Assembly: GCA_963575745.1 (NCBI GenBank)
Contig: CAUYUJ010014548.1
Location: 212,981-276,980 of the forward strand
Length of the DNA: 64,000 nucleotides
Direction: 5' to 3'
Source of the DNA: Prorocentrum cordatum
Lineage: Eukaryota > Sar > Dinophyceae > Prorocentrales > Prorocentraceae
In this document: positions 20,263-32,017 of the stretch, one piece after another
Position numbering within the stretch: the stretch's first letter is position 1
Layout: each line of letters opens with the position of its first letter
Notes under the pieces: model-generated
The model's database searches: none
The model's input: the letters and a program-made list of their open reading frames with translations, nothing else
What the model was told of the DNA's origin: nothing
Made by a program: the position numbers and the translations under genes

Positions 20263-20456
20263 TTATGTCGGGCCTGTCCCCCTACAGGGGGATTTTCGAC
20301 GAAAAATCAAACATACCCTAAACATAACCCAAACATGCTCCAAAAACAGTCTGGGGACTATTTTTTTTTAGGGTTGTTTGACCTCTTTGGAGCATTTTGG
20401 AGGGTATTTTTAATTCTCGTCGGAAATCCCCCTGTAGGGGGAAAGGCCCGACTTCA
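20263..20456. repeat. Family C (hAT-like MITE) element with target duplication
   Basis: Left end TTATGTCGGGCCTGTCCCC, right end GGAAAGGCCCGACTTCA. Flanks AACGAGCA (20255-20262) and AACGAGCC (20457-20464) form a 7/8 target duplication. This copy has a longer interior than most. Confidence 0.75.
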
Positions 20457-20584
20457 AACGAGCCAGGCGGTCAGACTGCCGCCGTGCTGGGCCTCCTGTG
20501 AGGGGCGGCTTCGGGGCCTTGGGGCCGTCGGACCGTCGCCGGGGTATAGTGAAGCAGCAAGCGAAGCAGGGGGCAGGGCCAAAT

Positions 20585-20752
20585 CGGGAGACTCTTCATG
20601 GGGGGGGATCCCATGGGGGGATCGGATCCCAGGGGAGTGGATCCCTTAGGATCCCCTGGGGATCCCACGGGGGGACAGGAAGGGATCTCATGGGGGGGAT
20701 CCCCTCCTGCCCCCCCATGGGATCCCCCCCCCATGGAGAGTCTCCCGGCCAA
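20585..20752. repeat. G-rich hairpin with ~35-bp arms
   Basis: Left arm GGGAGACTCTTCATGGGG.. and right arm ..CCCCATGGAGAGTCTCCC are complementary over about 35 bp with one mismatch. The loop is packed with GGATCC-type words and runs of G, so a G-quadruplex is also possible. Confidence 0.7.
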
Positions 20753-20822
20753 AGAGGTCTGGGGGGCGGGGGAGGGCACGCAGCTGCTGGCAGCAGAGGA
20801 AGAGAGAGCGGCATAAGCATGA

Positions 20823-20905
20823 AACGTTTGGAGGTCCGCGCAGATTTTTCCTGGACCTGCGCCGGTGCCCCCTCCCTGGCGCGCGGAGCGCCAAAAGTTT
20901 ATGCT
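20823..20905. repeat. Partial GCGCGGAT fold-back element
   Basis: Contains TCCGCGCAGATTTTTCCTGG and GGCGCGCGGAGCGCCAAAAG, matching one side of the fold-back family at 34523-34663. Confidence 0.5.
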
Positions 20906-21120
20906 TAGGATGTTTGTTCTTCTTCGAGGTAGGAGCCAGGGCTGGGCCACCTCAGCGGGCCAGAGGGCGCCACAATGCCGAGGCCCCAGGCATCGATGAA
21001 GGCATCGAAGCGCCCGATATAACTGGGGGGCGCGGAGCGGGCACCCGCTCTCGGCTGCGGCACCCCTTGGGCCCTCATAAACTCACGCCGGGCTCAACGG
21101 CCGGGGTGCCTGCCCCATCC

Positions 21121-21284
21121 AGTCGTCGCCGCCGCCGCCGCCGTCGCCGTCGTCGTCGTCGTCGTCGTCGTCGACGTCGTCGTCGTCGTCGACGTCGTCG
21201 CCCCCGCCGTCGTCAACGTCGTCGTCGTCGTCGCCGCCTCGTTGTCATCGTCGTCGTCGACGTCGTCGCCGCCGTCGCCGTCAA

Positions 21285-21321
<37 letters not shown>

Positions 21322-21400
21322 TGCCTTCGTCGTCTGCCTTCGTCGTCGTCAACGTCGTCGCTCGTCGTCGTCTGTTGTTGTCGTCGTCGACGCCGCCGCC
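21121..21400. repeat. (CGT)n microsatellite
   Basis: CGT/CGC/CGA triplets over ~280 bp with TGCCTTCGTCGT interruptions. Confidence 0.85.
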
Positions 21401-21935
21401 GTTGCTTGCTATTTTATCGCGTCTCCGGAGGTTCTCGTCGCCACGTCTGTGCGGGGATGGATTTGGGTCCCGCGTCTTCGTCGTCGTCGTGATCCTCCTC
21501 TTCGCTTTCGTCGTCGCGACTTGGCAGGGCAGAATGGCGCAGAGCACATGAGCGCGAGAACGCAGTCTCGACGCTGGCGTTGCTCGCAAACGCGAGGGTG
21601 GGAGACCACGAGCCCTTGGTCCCCTCGGGGGCCCCCAATCCATCCGCAGTCGGCGCGTTCCCGTATAATGCCGACCACAGCATCCCCAATACGACGGAAT
21701 CCGCCCGATGTTCCAGCCAGCGCCCACGCGCACTGGAGGCGGAGCCCTGCAGCGGAACTTTGGGGCATGCTCGCAGGCCTGGGGCGCAGCGAGGATGAGC
21801 ACGTCGCTCCTCGCCCGGAGGCGCTCAGAGCCCCACGGGCGGCCAGAAGTCTCGATCCCCGATTCTCGGTCGAGCGACGACGGACCGCCTTCGCCCGCCC
21901 CGCGCCCGCCCGAAGGCCCCGGGAGGCCCGAGGGG
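21401..21935. other. No gene recognised
   Basis: Long minus-strand frames pass through, but they are continuous with the flanking microsatellites and show no domain. Confidence 0.4.
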
Positions 21936-22370
21936 AGGAGGAGGAGGAGGAGGAGGAGGAGGAGGAGGAGGAGGAGGAGGAGGAGGAGGAGGAGGAGGAG
22001 GAGGAGGAGGAGGAGGAGAGGAGGAGGAGGAGGAGGAGGAGGAGGAGGAGGAGGAGGAGGAGGTCCAGACATCTCGGTCCTCGATTCTCGGCCGATCGAC
22101 GTCGGCCGACCGAGCCTCGGCCGGTCCCCGGCCGCGCCCAGGAGAAGAGATCCTCGATCGGCCGACGTCCCCATCTGCCCGCCCGCGCCCACTCGCGGAG
22201 GCGCCCCACCGGGCCCCAGAGCCGAGGCGAGCCGAAGCGGGCCGAGGGGGACGTGTGCGGGGGCGGGCCGGAGGAGGAGGAGGAGGAGGAGGAGGAGGAG
22301 GAGGAGGAGGAGGAGGAGGAGGAGGAGGAGGAGGAGGAGGAGGAGGACGCGGGGCATCCCGGAAGCCTTC
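21936..22370. repeat. Two (GGA)n tracts around a GC-rich repeat segment
   Basis: (GGA)n at 21936-22073 and 22266-22347. Between and before them are related segments containing CTCGAT..CCGATTCTCGG.CGA.CGACG (about 21855 and 22080), suggesting duplication of flank plus microsatellite. Confidence 0.65.
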
Positions 22371-23232
22371 GCGCCTTCTGAGAAGTCTGGTGCGCCTTCC
22401 CCGGAGACAGAGGCGGCTTCTCAGAGGGCGCGAGGGCTCCTGAGCAGCCCCGCCGCCTTCTGAAGAGGCCTGCCCCAGCTAACTTCCCCACGGGCCCGCC
22501 GGCGAGGAGCGGTAGGAGGACACTGGCTATCTGGACTCGGCGATGCATCGCCGGTAGATCGGCGATCGACTTCTCATAGCGCATCCGCACGTCCCTGGGC
22601 GGGGTGGGCTGTCGGGCCCGCAGGGGTGGTGAATGGGCGCCTGGAGGTCGATATATCACCCCCCCCGAGTCTGTGGCAGCGGTCAGGAGCGGGGCGGGAG
22701 GCTGGGAATAGCTCGGGAAGTTGACGCTCGGGGACCAGAACGTGGGCAGCGTGTTGCGCCGAAGCGTGGTGGGCCGGAGTCGGCGCCGCGACGCGGCAAG
22801 CAAACGTTCCAGACCGTACTCCCCCGAAGCGGTGCTCCTGAGAGCCGAGCCGAGCTGTCGGCCACACCCAATGGCGGCCCTAGGCAAAAATGATCTTTGG
22901 TGCGCGGGTTGCCGATCGTTGCACGCAATGCGACAGTGGCGGCACGCGTGGTTAGGCCTGAGTCCCGCGGGCCCGCCGAAAGCCGCGCACCTGAGGTCAC
23001 TCTGGCGAAGGTAGCCCTTGCGTGTAGCCGAGGCTGAGCCGACGCGAGGCGAAGCAGAGGGCCCCCTGTGGCGCGCGCCCCCCCCGCCCGATGGGGTGGT
23101 CGCCGCGTTCTTGAGCACGAGCCGCGGCAGTGAGGCCACCTTCTCGGGCCCGCGGGGGCCGAGGGCGGTCCGCCGCCGCCCGACGGGGTGTCCACGACGT
23201 CGCTGCCGCCGCCGTCGCTGGTCGCCGTCGTA
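22371..23232. other. No gene recognised
   Basis: GC-rich. GGCTTCTCAGAGGGCGCGAGGG/CCTTCTGAAGAGGCCTGCCCC words at 22380-22480 recur at about 52425-52495. No supported gene. Confidence 0.4.
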
Positions 23233-23420
23233 CGGCAGGTTCGTGTCGTGACGACCCTGGCGTTGGTTTCTGACACCGCGTCGATCGCTCAACCTTGAAC
23301 GATCGGCGGCTGGCCGATCGCCCGATCGTTCCCTGTAGGCCGATTCTGGGCCACTGGCGGCGTTCAACCTTGAACGCCCGCGGCGGGGTCGCCGCGGGTC
23401 GACAAGACGCGACCCTACCG
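23233..23420. repeat. Family G MITE (TA target)
   Basis: 188 bp, ends CGGCAGGTTCGTGTCGTG.. and ..AGACGCGACCCTACCG, flanked by TA on each side. Diverged sister of the exact-ended copy at 38726-38914, with which it shares the inner GTTCAACCTTGAACG and GGGTCGCCGC blocks. Confidence 0.7.
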
Positions 23421-23422
23421 TA

Positions 23423-24334
23423 GGTCGTCGCTATCGCCTTCGCCTTCGCCTTCGCCGCTGCCGCCGTCTCCGTCGCCAACGCCGCCATTGCCGTCGTCGC
23501 CGATGTTGTCGAAATCGTCATCGTGCTCGTGGGCCTTCAGGGCCTCCGTGGGCGACCTCGCGACCACGGCTGGGCTCGCCGCGCGATGCTGGCCAGAACG
23601 CGCCCCAGGAGAGATCGTGGGGTCGTAGTCGTCGTCCACCTCGACGCCGTGGTCATCCATCACCCCTCGCTTTAGGCTCCATCATGGGTGTGCCCGCTCA
23701 CCGAATCCAGCTCCTCTGCGGGGTACGGCGATGGCGGCCCATTCGTGTCTCAGGGGATGCCCGTGGAAATCCTGTTCTCTCCTTGCCCCCCCTCTTATCC
23801 TCATCCTCCTGCTCCCGCTCATCCTAGCACCCATACTGATCCTGCGTGTTGCCCACTTCGACGGGCGCTCAAGAGTAGTAGCCGTGGTAGCGCTAGTGCT
23901 GACAATAAAGGTTGCAGTGGTATGGCGAGTGTAGAACTGGAATTCAAATTAGCCTGCCATGGCAAGTCCGCGACATGTGGATCGCCAACAAAGCTGGACA
24001 CCACAACCCGCCGTCTTGTTGCATTCACACGGGGCCTCGCTTTGGAAGAGGACACGTTCGGTTCCCGAGGTTTCGTGATCGTGGTCTGTCCCAACATGTG
24101 TGAAGCTCTGGGGGCGTGTTCGGTTGTTCCTGTAAGTCGTTGGAAATTACAAAAAAAACTGAAGAAGATGATTAATACAACCGCCCACATGCTCGCGTGC
24201 GCAGTCGAACATGGGAGCGCAAAGAACCCTCCCTGGTCCTTCTTCCCTTCCTCCTTGTCCCCCTCCTCCTGCCTCCTCGTCCTTCTCCCTTCTTCTTCAA
24301 TTTCCTCCTCCCCCTACTTCTCTTCCTCCTCCTC
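23423..24334. other. No gene recognised
   Basis: Short GCCTTCGCCTTCGCC/GTCGTCGCC tracts, then moderately complex DNA (23690-24200) without a recognisable protein, ending in a CCT-rich lead-in to the CAT tract. Confidence 0.4.
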
Positions 24335-24895
<561 letters not shown>

Positions 24896-25204
24896 CCCTC
24901 CTCGTCTCCTTCTTCTCCATTCCCCTCCTCCCTCCTGGTCTTCCTCCCTCCTCTATCCGTTCTTCCCTCGTGGGGGGAGGGAAGGGGTGGAGGAAGGAAG
25001 AAGACGGCAGCGAGGAAGAAGGATGGGGGGAAGAACATGGGCAGGAAAAGGAGGGAGGAGCCCCGGCCCTGCAGGTGAGGGGGCCTCCGCACCATCGCCT
25101 CGCCGCGTGCCCGGATAGTGAGCTGTGTGAGAGAAGGGCAGCAGGAAGAAGGGGAAGGGCGGTAGCAGGGGGGATACGCCAGGGATGAAGACAGGGGGCG
25201 GATG

Positions 25205-25510
25205 ACGGGCTGGGAGGAGGATGGGGAGGAGGAGGAGGAGGAGGAGGAGGAGGAGGAGGGGGAAGAGGAGGAGGAGAAGGAGGAGGAGGAGGAGGAGGAG
25301 GAGGAGGAGGAGGAGGAGGAGGGGCTGGAAGGATGAGGAGGAGGACGAGGAGGAGGAGGAGGAGAAGGAGTAGGAGGAGGAGGGGGGGAAGGAGGAGGAG
25401 GGCTGGAAAATGAGGAAGAGGAGAGGAGGAGGAGGAGGAGGAGGAGGAGGAGGAAAGAGGAGGAGGAGGAGGAGGAGGAGGAGGAGGAGGAGGAGGAGGA
25501 GGAGGACGCG
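25205..25510. repeat. (GGA)n microsatellite
   Basis: GGA/GAG tract with AAG and TAG variants over ~300 bp. Confidence 0.9.
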
Positions 25511-25639
25511 GGCGAGGGGCGCCGGAGGAGCGTCGGTGCGCGCGGGGCCCCGCCTCGGCGAGCGAGGGGTCCGCCTTCAGGCGGGGCGGCCTCAGCAGCT
25601 CCAACGGCGAGGCGCCGCCCCTGCCGCCGCCCCCCCCAC

Positions 25640-25815
25640 GGGGAGGGGCCTCCTCCTCGCCCTCCTCGCCGTCCTCCTCGCTCTCCTGCTCCTCGCCCTC
25701 CTCGCCCTCCTCGCTCTCCTCGCCCTCCCTCCCCTCTCTCCTCCTCGCCCTCCCTCCTCCCCCCTGCCCCCTCCTGCTCCTCCTCCTCCTCCCTCCTCCT
25801 CCTCTCCGCAGAGGA
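25640..25815. repeat. (CTC)n pyrimidine tract
   Basis: CTCGCCCTC/CCTCCT repeats of opposite strand bias to the GGA tract just upstream. Confidence 0.8.
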
Positions 25816-26725
25816 GTGCCGCTCGAGCGCCGATCGACGTCGACCGAGGCGCCGCCGCCGCCGCCGCCGCCCGATGGGGTGGGCGACGAGCGTCGCCGGT
25901 GGGCGGCGGCGGCGGCGACTGGCGGAGGCACTCACGGAATAGGAGCGTGCTCTGTCTCCCCGGGCCTCTCGCCTTAAGGCGGTTATGCGAGGGCGTGGGA
26001 ACCACAAAGAGAAGCCACCCGAGCCCCACGTAGGCCCTCAAGAAGCCTCCCATACCAGCAACACTACGGCCAGCGTCAGGAGGAGGGCGCTGAGAGGGTC
26101 GTCGTCGATCAATCGTCAATGTGGTGGTCGTCGTCGTCGTCGCCGGCGTCGTCGTCGGCGTCGTCGGCGTGATCGTCGCCATGGCCGAAGCCGCCGCGAG
26201 ATCCTGATTCGAGTGTGCTTCAGGACAGGGTCCGGAGGTTCGGCTTCGAGGGTGGGGGCACTCCCATCTAGGCGCTATGGATACACCTAGCTAGCGCTCC
26301 CCGGGCGTTCGGTAGCGGTAGGGCAAGCAACGGGGGGCATCGAGGATTGCAGGGAAGTGGCACTGAAGGGGTCTTACAGGGCCCACCAGGTTCTAGTGGT
26401 GCATGCTTCCTCCCCCCGCTTACGCTTGTGATCTGTTCGCGGCGCTATGGCCTTTTCATGCGGGGCCGAATCTCGGGGCACACCGATCCTGCGGGGGAGG
26501 GTAAGAGCGAAGGAGGCGGGTGGCAGCGGAGGGTGTTGGAGGGGAAGGGACCTGGGCTCGCTCCCCCCCGCAGTCGGCCTCTCTCTTCGCCGGCAACCCC
26601 CCGTCGCCTGCTCGTCGTCGCCATCCTCCCTCCCTGCTGCTCCTCCTCCTGCTGATGCTGTTCCTCCTTTCCCTCCACCTCCTCCCCACGAGCGCCCCCA
26701 AACCTACAAACCGAGGACGCCGCCA
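25816..26725. other. No gene recognised; short CGT tract
   Basis: A GTCGTCGTCG tract is at 26100-26175. The remainder shows no supported gene. Confidence 0.4.
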
Positions 26726-27030
26726 TCGCCGTCGCCACTGCTGCCGTCGTCGACGTCGACGCCGTCGCCGCGCGGGCCCCCCCTCCCCCACTCGGCATGC
26801 GGCGCCAGCTTCGGGCTGAAGTCGGGTGTCGAGGGGTCTCCGAGCCTGCCAGGGCAGTAACGTGAATGACGACGACGGCGACGGCGACGGACGACGACGA
26901 TCGCGGCGGACAACGACGACAGACGATGGACGGCGCACGACGACGACGACGTCGACGACGACGACGGTGGCAGCGGCAGCGGCGACGACCTGGACGGAAG
27001 ACGCCAACGTGGACGACGTCGACAACCTAA
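26726..27030. repeat. (CGT)/(ACG)n microsatellites in opposite orientation
   Basis: GTCGCC/GTCGACGTC (about 26727-26770) and, ~90 bp later, GACGACGAC/GGCGACG (26865-27030). Confidence 0.75.
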
Positions 27031-27199
27031 GACCGTTGGGCAGGAGGCATCCGAAATGTGCGGCGAGGTCCGCGGAAGCTCCCGACGGCCCCGGGGCGCC
27101 GGGCCTCGGCCGCGCCGCGGTCGAGGGACACGCCGCGGAGACACGCCAATCGTCCCGAAGTGCCGGCCGAGCGTGGCCCCGACACTCAAAAACTTGCCG

Positions 27200-27311
27200 T
27201 CGCTCGGACGTCCCTTCCCCGTGCATCGTCCGATGTCGTGCCCGTGTTGCTGCTCGATGGTCCAGGATGCTCCTCGATGGCCCTCGCCGCGAGAAGTGCA
27301 CAGGTCCGAGC
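27200..27311 (+). repeat. Family F inverted-repeat element
   Basis: Left end TCGCTCGGACG and right end GGTCCGAGCGA, with internal GCTCGATGGTCCAGGATG. Sister copy at 42107-42223 has perfect 11-bp ends. Confidence 0.6.
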
Positions 27312-28040
27312 GATGGCGAGAGAAGGGGGGACGGCGAGGATGTTGAGAGGGTCTCGCCCTGTCAGGGCATAAGAGGCCCCCCTTCGCCAACAGCAGGGTG
27401 CGAGGAAGAAAGACAGCTTCGCAGGCAAAGGCAGAAGGAAGATCAAGAGGAGGGCCACCCAGATGACGAGATATCAGCCACACAATCCAGAAACCAGCGA
27501 CCTCTCGTAAACGAGAGGCTGGCAATGTGGGTCAAGCTCGATATTTTCTTCAAACAAAAAACGCGTTCAAACAAATTATTGCGCGAGGAGGTGTACGCTG
27601 GTGGGTGCTCCGTCGGGAGGTCATGACTTGCGAGTCGCGTGGAGGCTGGACTTCGCACTCCAAACATCCCCTTCCCGAAACCAGCATATCGTGGGACGGG
27701 TGGACACAAGAGGCTCCGATGAAAACGTTCTGGACTTGCTTCGTATCAGGAACAGCACGAGACCACGAATTACTCCGTTTCGGGGGAAGCCTGGGCAAGC
27801 TTAGAGCCATGCGCATTTGCCGAGGCAGCCGGCAAGCACACCGAGCACTGAACTATTGAAAGAAGGCCTGGCCCTCCAGGCACCATGTTGTGAGCGCCGA
27901 ATGCCATCAGTTTAGCGAGTTCTGGCCCAACCAGGGGCTTCGGTCGATGCGGCATCAAATTTGCCTTCGCTCCTAGGATCTCTCGCCTTGGTCGGGGCGG
28001 CTGGCTGTCGCCGAAACGGAAGAGGCGGACGAGGACGGGC
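27312..28040. other. No gene recognised
   Basis: Mixed-complexity DNA with no domain recognised on either strand. Confidence 0.4.
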
Positions 28041-28298
28041 GGGGGACGAAGGAGGAGATGGTGATGGTGGTGGTTGTGGAGGAGGAGGAGGAGGAACAGG
28101 AGGAGGAGGAGGAGGAGGAGGAGGAGGAGAAGGGGGAGAAGGGGAAGGAGGAGGAGGAGAAGGAGGAGGAGGAGGAAGAGGAGGAGGGGGAGGAGGAGCA
28201 GGAGGAAACGCCCGCCATGGAGGACCCCCCTGGACAGTACACAACGGCACTGAGTTGCCATCACATGCGCTCCGATTCATCGTCACGTCCATGGAATA

Positions 28299-28329
<31 letters not shown>

Positions 28330-28700
28330 GGAGGAGGAGAGGAGGAGGAGGAGGAGGATGATGATGATGTTGATGATGCTGATGATGATAATGATGATGA
28401 TGATGATGAGATGATGATGAGAGGAGGAGGAGGAGAGCAGGAGGAGGAGGGCAAGAAGGAGAGGAGGGGCGGAGGAGGAGCGCAAGGAGGAGGAGGGCAC
28501 GGAGGAGGAGGAGGAGGGAGGAGGAGGAGGAGGGAGGAGGAGGAGGAGCAGGAGGAGGAGGAGGAGAGCGAGGAGGAGGGGGAGGAGGAGGGGGAGGAGA
28601 AGGGCGAGGAGGAGGGGGAGGACGAGGAGAAGGAGGAGATGGAGGAGGAGGAGGAGGAGGACGACGACGAGGAGGAGGAGGAGGAGGAGGAGGAAGAGCG
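28041..28700. repeat. (GGA)n and (GAT)n microsatellites
   Basis: GGA tracts at 28075-28205 and 28425-28700 flank a GAT/ATG tract at 28297-28415. Confidence 0.85.
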
Positions 28701-29165
28701 GCGGGACCTGGATAGGGTCCACGGGGCCTGCTGGTACGGGCGCAGCTGCGGCCGTGGCTTTGGGGGCACTTCCAGATCGACCGACGACGGCTCCGCGGGC
28801 GTGCCGAAGACGCGGCGATCGTGGGTGTGCTCGGCGCCGTGTTGGAAAGGGGGTTGCGCAACACCAGGAGGAGACATGCAGGACCCACTTCAGAGACGCA
28901 TCTTGAACGACGCTGCAAGTCAGCCGGGCCAGCGATCGGATGCGTCGTCTCGCGAAGGTAGCTGAGAAATCAGCCACCACGTGCCGACACGACGAGGCGC
29001 ACGCCCCTGCGGCACGAGACCAGGAGACTGCCACGCGACGCTGCCACCCGCCGCGCCCGGCGCAAGCGGGTGGCAGCGTCGCAAGCGGGTGGCAACGTCG
29101 CAAATTCCGTGTGCGCGCTCATGCGGCGGCTGAAGGCATCCGTGGCAACTAGGGGTCTGCTCTTG
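28701..29165. other. No gene recognised
   Basis: Contains an inverted pair GCCACGCGACGCTGCCACCCGC / GCGGGTGGCAGCGTCGC at about 29030-29095; otherwise no feature seen. Confidence 0.4.
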
Positions 29166-29169
29166 TCCA

Positions 29170-29535
29170 TCCACCTCCGCTTCCTCCAGTCCCCTCCTCC
29201 TCCATGGCTCCTCCTGCCTCCCTTCTCGTGCTTCTTCCTCTTCCCTCCTCTCTCCTCTCTCCTCTCTCCTCTCTCCTCTCTCTCCTCCTCCTCCTCCTCC
29301 TGCTGCTGCTGCTGCTCCTCCTCCTCCCCCCCCCCTCCTCCTCCTCCTCCTACTCCTGCCCCCTTCCTCCTCCTCCTTCTCCACCTCCTCCTCCTCCTCC
29401 TCCTCCTCCTCCTCCTCCAACCGGTAATCCTCGTGCTACTCCTCCGCCTCGTCCGCCAACTTGTCGTCATCGTCCTCCTTCTGCCGATCCTCCTCCTAGT
29501 CCCGCTTCCTCCTCCTCCCCCTCCTCCTCCGACTC
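29170..29535. repeat. (CCT)n microsatellite
   Basis: CCT/CTC tract with a TGCTGCTGC island at about 29302. Confidence 0.85.
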
Positions 29536-29559
29536 ACCTCCTCACGCTTCTGGATAATC

Positions 29560-29890
29560 TCGGCCGTGTGGGAGTCCTCCTTGCAATCCTCATGTTGCCT
29601 TCTGTGCTCAGTGGAATCATGTTCCGCCCCGTTGGGCCCCGTGTGGTCTCCCAGCATCGTTTTGGATGCCTCCCAGGGCACTCTCGGGCCGCCTGGGGGC
29701 TCTCCCGGGTGCCCTGTGGGCTCTCTTATAGCATACGTGTGCCATCGTGGCTCCACCGAACAAATCATGAAGCCATTTGGAGCCCCAGGGGTGCGACAGT
29801 CCAGCCGATGCGGGGTTCCATCTGAATGCGCGTTGGCTTCTCCGAGGCGCTTGTGGAGTCTCTATGGGCTGCAGAGCAAGGGCTGGTTGG
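29560..29890. other. Degenerate GCCCTCTTGG-type repeat, no gene
   Basis: Looks like a decayed member of the short-period CCAAGAGG repeat (reverse strand). The more regular part continues at 30050-30154, where the metacaspase retrocopy has inserted. Confidence 0.35.
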
Positions 29891-29916
29891 CATGAAATCG
29901 AACATGTGGATGGGTT

Positions 29917-29920
<4 letters not shown>

Positions 29921-29969
<49 letters not shown>
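29921..29969. repeat. (TA)n microsatellite
   Basis: TATATA tract followed by TGTGTGTG. Confidence 0.9.
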
Positions 29970-30154
29970 GTGTGTGTGCGATTGTGACGTTGGCGTATTG
30001 GAGTCCTCTTGAAACCCTAGCGTGGCCGATGTTGACCACATTGGGGTTACCTTCGGCCCTCGTGGGCCCTCTTGGGGCCATCTTGGAGGCCTCTTGGAGA
30101 ACAATGGGGCGCGTCTGAGCGATCTTGAGGCCGTTTTGAGGCGCCCTCTTAGGC

Positions 30155-30172
30155 TTCTCCAGAGGCCGTCTT
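30155..30172 (-). repeat. Target-site duplication, 3' side of metacaspase retrocopy
   Basis: TTCTCCAGAGGCCGTCTT, identical over 18 bp to 32176-32193. The last two T may belong to the adjacent T run, so the duplication is 16-18 bp. Confidence 0.9.
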
Positions 30173-30595
30173 TTTTTTGAGTTGGAACAAACTGCAGCAA
30201 GCAATGTCTGCGGTGCGAACGGTAATGGGCCCCCCCTGCCATATGCGGGTGTACCCCACTGTCACCGCACACTTCTGCAGAAATACGAGCCTCGCAGCAT
30301 GGCGCCACAACGTGCAGCAGACAATGTCGGCAGTGCGACTGGGAATGGCGCCCCTGCTATTTGCAGGTGCATGCCGCTCTGCGCTCAGAGCCCGTGCAAT
30401 ATGGAGACTCTTGGGGGGGCATCTATGGCCGTACTGGTGCTCTCTCTGGTATAATTTTTCCCCCTGGCGGACGCCAGCCGACGCGGCGCCCCCGCACAGG
30501 GTGGGGGCGGGCGGGCGTCTGGCGCCGCCCCAGCGCCACCGCGCGGTGCGCGCGCCGCAGCGGGCGCGCGGCGGCGCTCGGGCCGCGCGGGCCGC

Positions 30596-31055
30596 GCGGG
30601 TCTGCCGAGAGGCCTGGGCCAACCTCAGGGCGAGACATTAAACGATACATAGGGGAACGAATGGGTCTGCCGAGAGGCCTGGGCCAACCTCAGGGCGAGA
30701 CATTAAACGATACATAGGGGAACGAATGGATCTGCCGAGAGGCCTGGGCCAACCTCAGGGCGAGACATTAAACGATACATAGGGGAACGAATGGATCTGC
30801 CGAGAGGCCTGGGCCAACCTCAAGGCGAGACATTAAACGATACATAGGGGAACGAATGGATCTGCCGATAGGCCTGGGCCAACCTCAAGGCGAGACATTA
30901 AACGATACATAGGGGAACGAATGGATCTGCCGAGAGGCCTGGGCCAACCTCAAGGCGAGACATTAAACGATACATAGGGGAACGAATGGATCTGCCGAGA
31001 GGCCTGGGCCAACCTCAGGACGAGACATTACACGATGAAGGCGAGACATTAAACT
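30596..31055. repeat. 65-bp tandem satellite in the retrocopy 3' UTR
   Basis: About seven copies of a 65-bp unit (GGATCTGCCGAGAGGCCTGG.. to ..GATACATAGGGGAACGAAT) starting at about 30596, 30661, 30726, 30791, 30856, 30921 and 30986. The copies are nearly identical, differing mainly at a GG/AG position. The last copy is truncated. It lies inside the retroposed unit, between stop codon and A tail. There are no unique spacers, so it is not a CRISPR array. Confidence 0.9.
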
Positions 31056-31138
31056 ATACACTCCAGCCTGCCTGCCCGTGCAACCCCGCCTGGCACACCA
31101 TCCTTCTTTCACCTCTCACCTTCGGCCAGGCTGCAGCG

Positions 31139-32017
31139 CTACGGGGACCGCAGACTAGCGTTTGCGGGCGAGATGTAAGTCTGCTCGGGCTGCAACGGCC
31201 ACACCATCTCCCGGGGGTAGATGCCAACGCCTTTTATAGCGATGCTCTGCAAGTGACCGGCCCGCTTGTGCTCCCTGTAGAACTGCAAGGTCCTGTTGTA
31301 CAGGGCGCTGGTCATGTACCCCTCGTCCTCACTCTTCTGCAGCTCCTGGATGGCCCTCGAGACGGCCCGCGAGAACATGCCGCCCTTGCCAGTGCCTGCG
31401 GAGGTCTGGCTGTCCTCGCAGCCGCTGATGGAGATAGCCTTGAAGCCCTCCCGGGCCCACCGCGGATTGTTGAAGTCCATGACGGTGCCTGAGTGGCAGC
31501 AGTCCATAATAGCTATGATCTTGGCGTCGCTGGTGACGTTGTCCATGATGGCCTCGGCGATGTCGTCGTCGCGCAGCCAAACCTCGTAGCGCGGCTCCGC
31601 GTTGCCGTCGGCGCCTAATAGGCACAGAGCGGAGTCCTTCCCGCTTGTCTCGTCGCCGTTGTCGTCCTCGAGAAGGTCACCGTGACCGGTGTAATAGAGA
31701 ATGAAATAATCTCCCTCTTCGACCTTCTCGCCGACCTCTTCTATCGCTGCTAGGAAGCCCGCCTTGGTACACTGCTGATTCCACAGCGTCTTGATGGTGG
31801 CGCATTTGCACCTCCGAGCCAGGTCGACGTAGATGTCGAAGGCGCAGCGCGTGTCCAGAGGGTTCTTGCCCGCCCAAGTCCGGTCGCAGGAGTAGTCGAT
31901 GCCGGCAATGATGATGTGGACATCACCCTCCAGATCTCCGGCATCGCCAGTCTGTATATCCTCGTTTGGCTGCCCTTCGAACTTCTTCCCACAGCACACG
32001 CTGAACACGTTCCCCAT
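31139..32017 (-). CDS. Metacaspase (caspase-fold cysteine protease, C14)
   Basis: 292 residues, ATG in a strong context (GTGCCATGG). The caspase-like fold shows the catalytic His112 in YYTGHGD (109-114) and Cys174 in DCCHSG (172-177), each preceded by a hydrophobic strand (HIIIAGIDY 34-42; IIAIMDCC). ISISGCEDSQTSA (195-207) matches the conserved metacaspase S1-pocket segment. Metacaspases cleave after Arg/Lys, usually with Ca2+ activation; that is family knowledge, not seen here. The N-terminus MGNVFSVCC fits N-myristoylation at Gly2 with palmitoylation at Cys8/Cys9, so membrane anchoring is likely but inferred. No prodomain or separate p10 extension, so it is short. Single exon, no frameshift or stop. 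It sits in an SL-marked retrocopy and could be expressed if a new acceptor/promoter is supplied. Confidence 0.93.
   Translation of the reverse strand: MGNVFSVCCGKKFEGQPNEDIQTGDAGDLEGDVHIIIAGIDYSCDRTWAGKNPLDTRCAFDIYVDLARRCKCATIKTLWNQQCTKAGFLAAIEEVGEKVEEGDYFILYYTGHGDLLEDDNGDETSGKDSALCLLGADGNAEPRYEVWLRDDDIAEAIMDNVTSDAKIIAIMDCCHSGTVMDFNNPRWAREGFKAISISGCEDSQTSAGTGKGGMFSRAVSRAIQELQKSEDEGYMTSALYNRTLQFYREHKRAGHLQSIAIKGVGIYPREMVWPLQPEQTYISPANASLRSP

Noticed and set aside
21409-23367. 652-residue minus-strand frame
   Set aside because: Runs through two GGA microsatellites (poly-Ser/poly-Leu) and a MITE, with no domain. A by-product of GC-rich DNA.
30596-31055. CRISPR-like array
   Set aside because: Units are contiguous 65-bp tandem copies with no variable spacers, in a eukaryotic sequence.
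31501-31560. Frames overlapping the metacaspase on other phases
   Set aside because: Translations are Arg/His-rich shadows of the real gene without conserved motifs.
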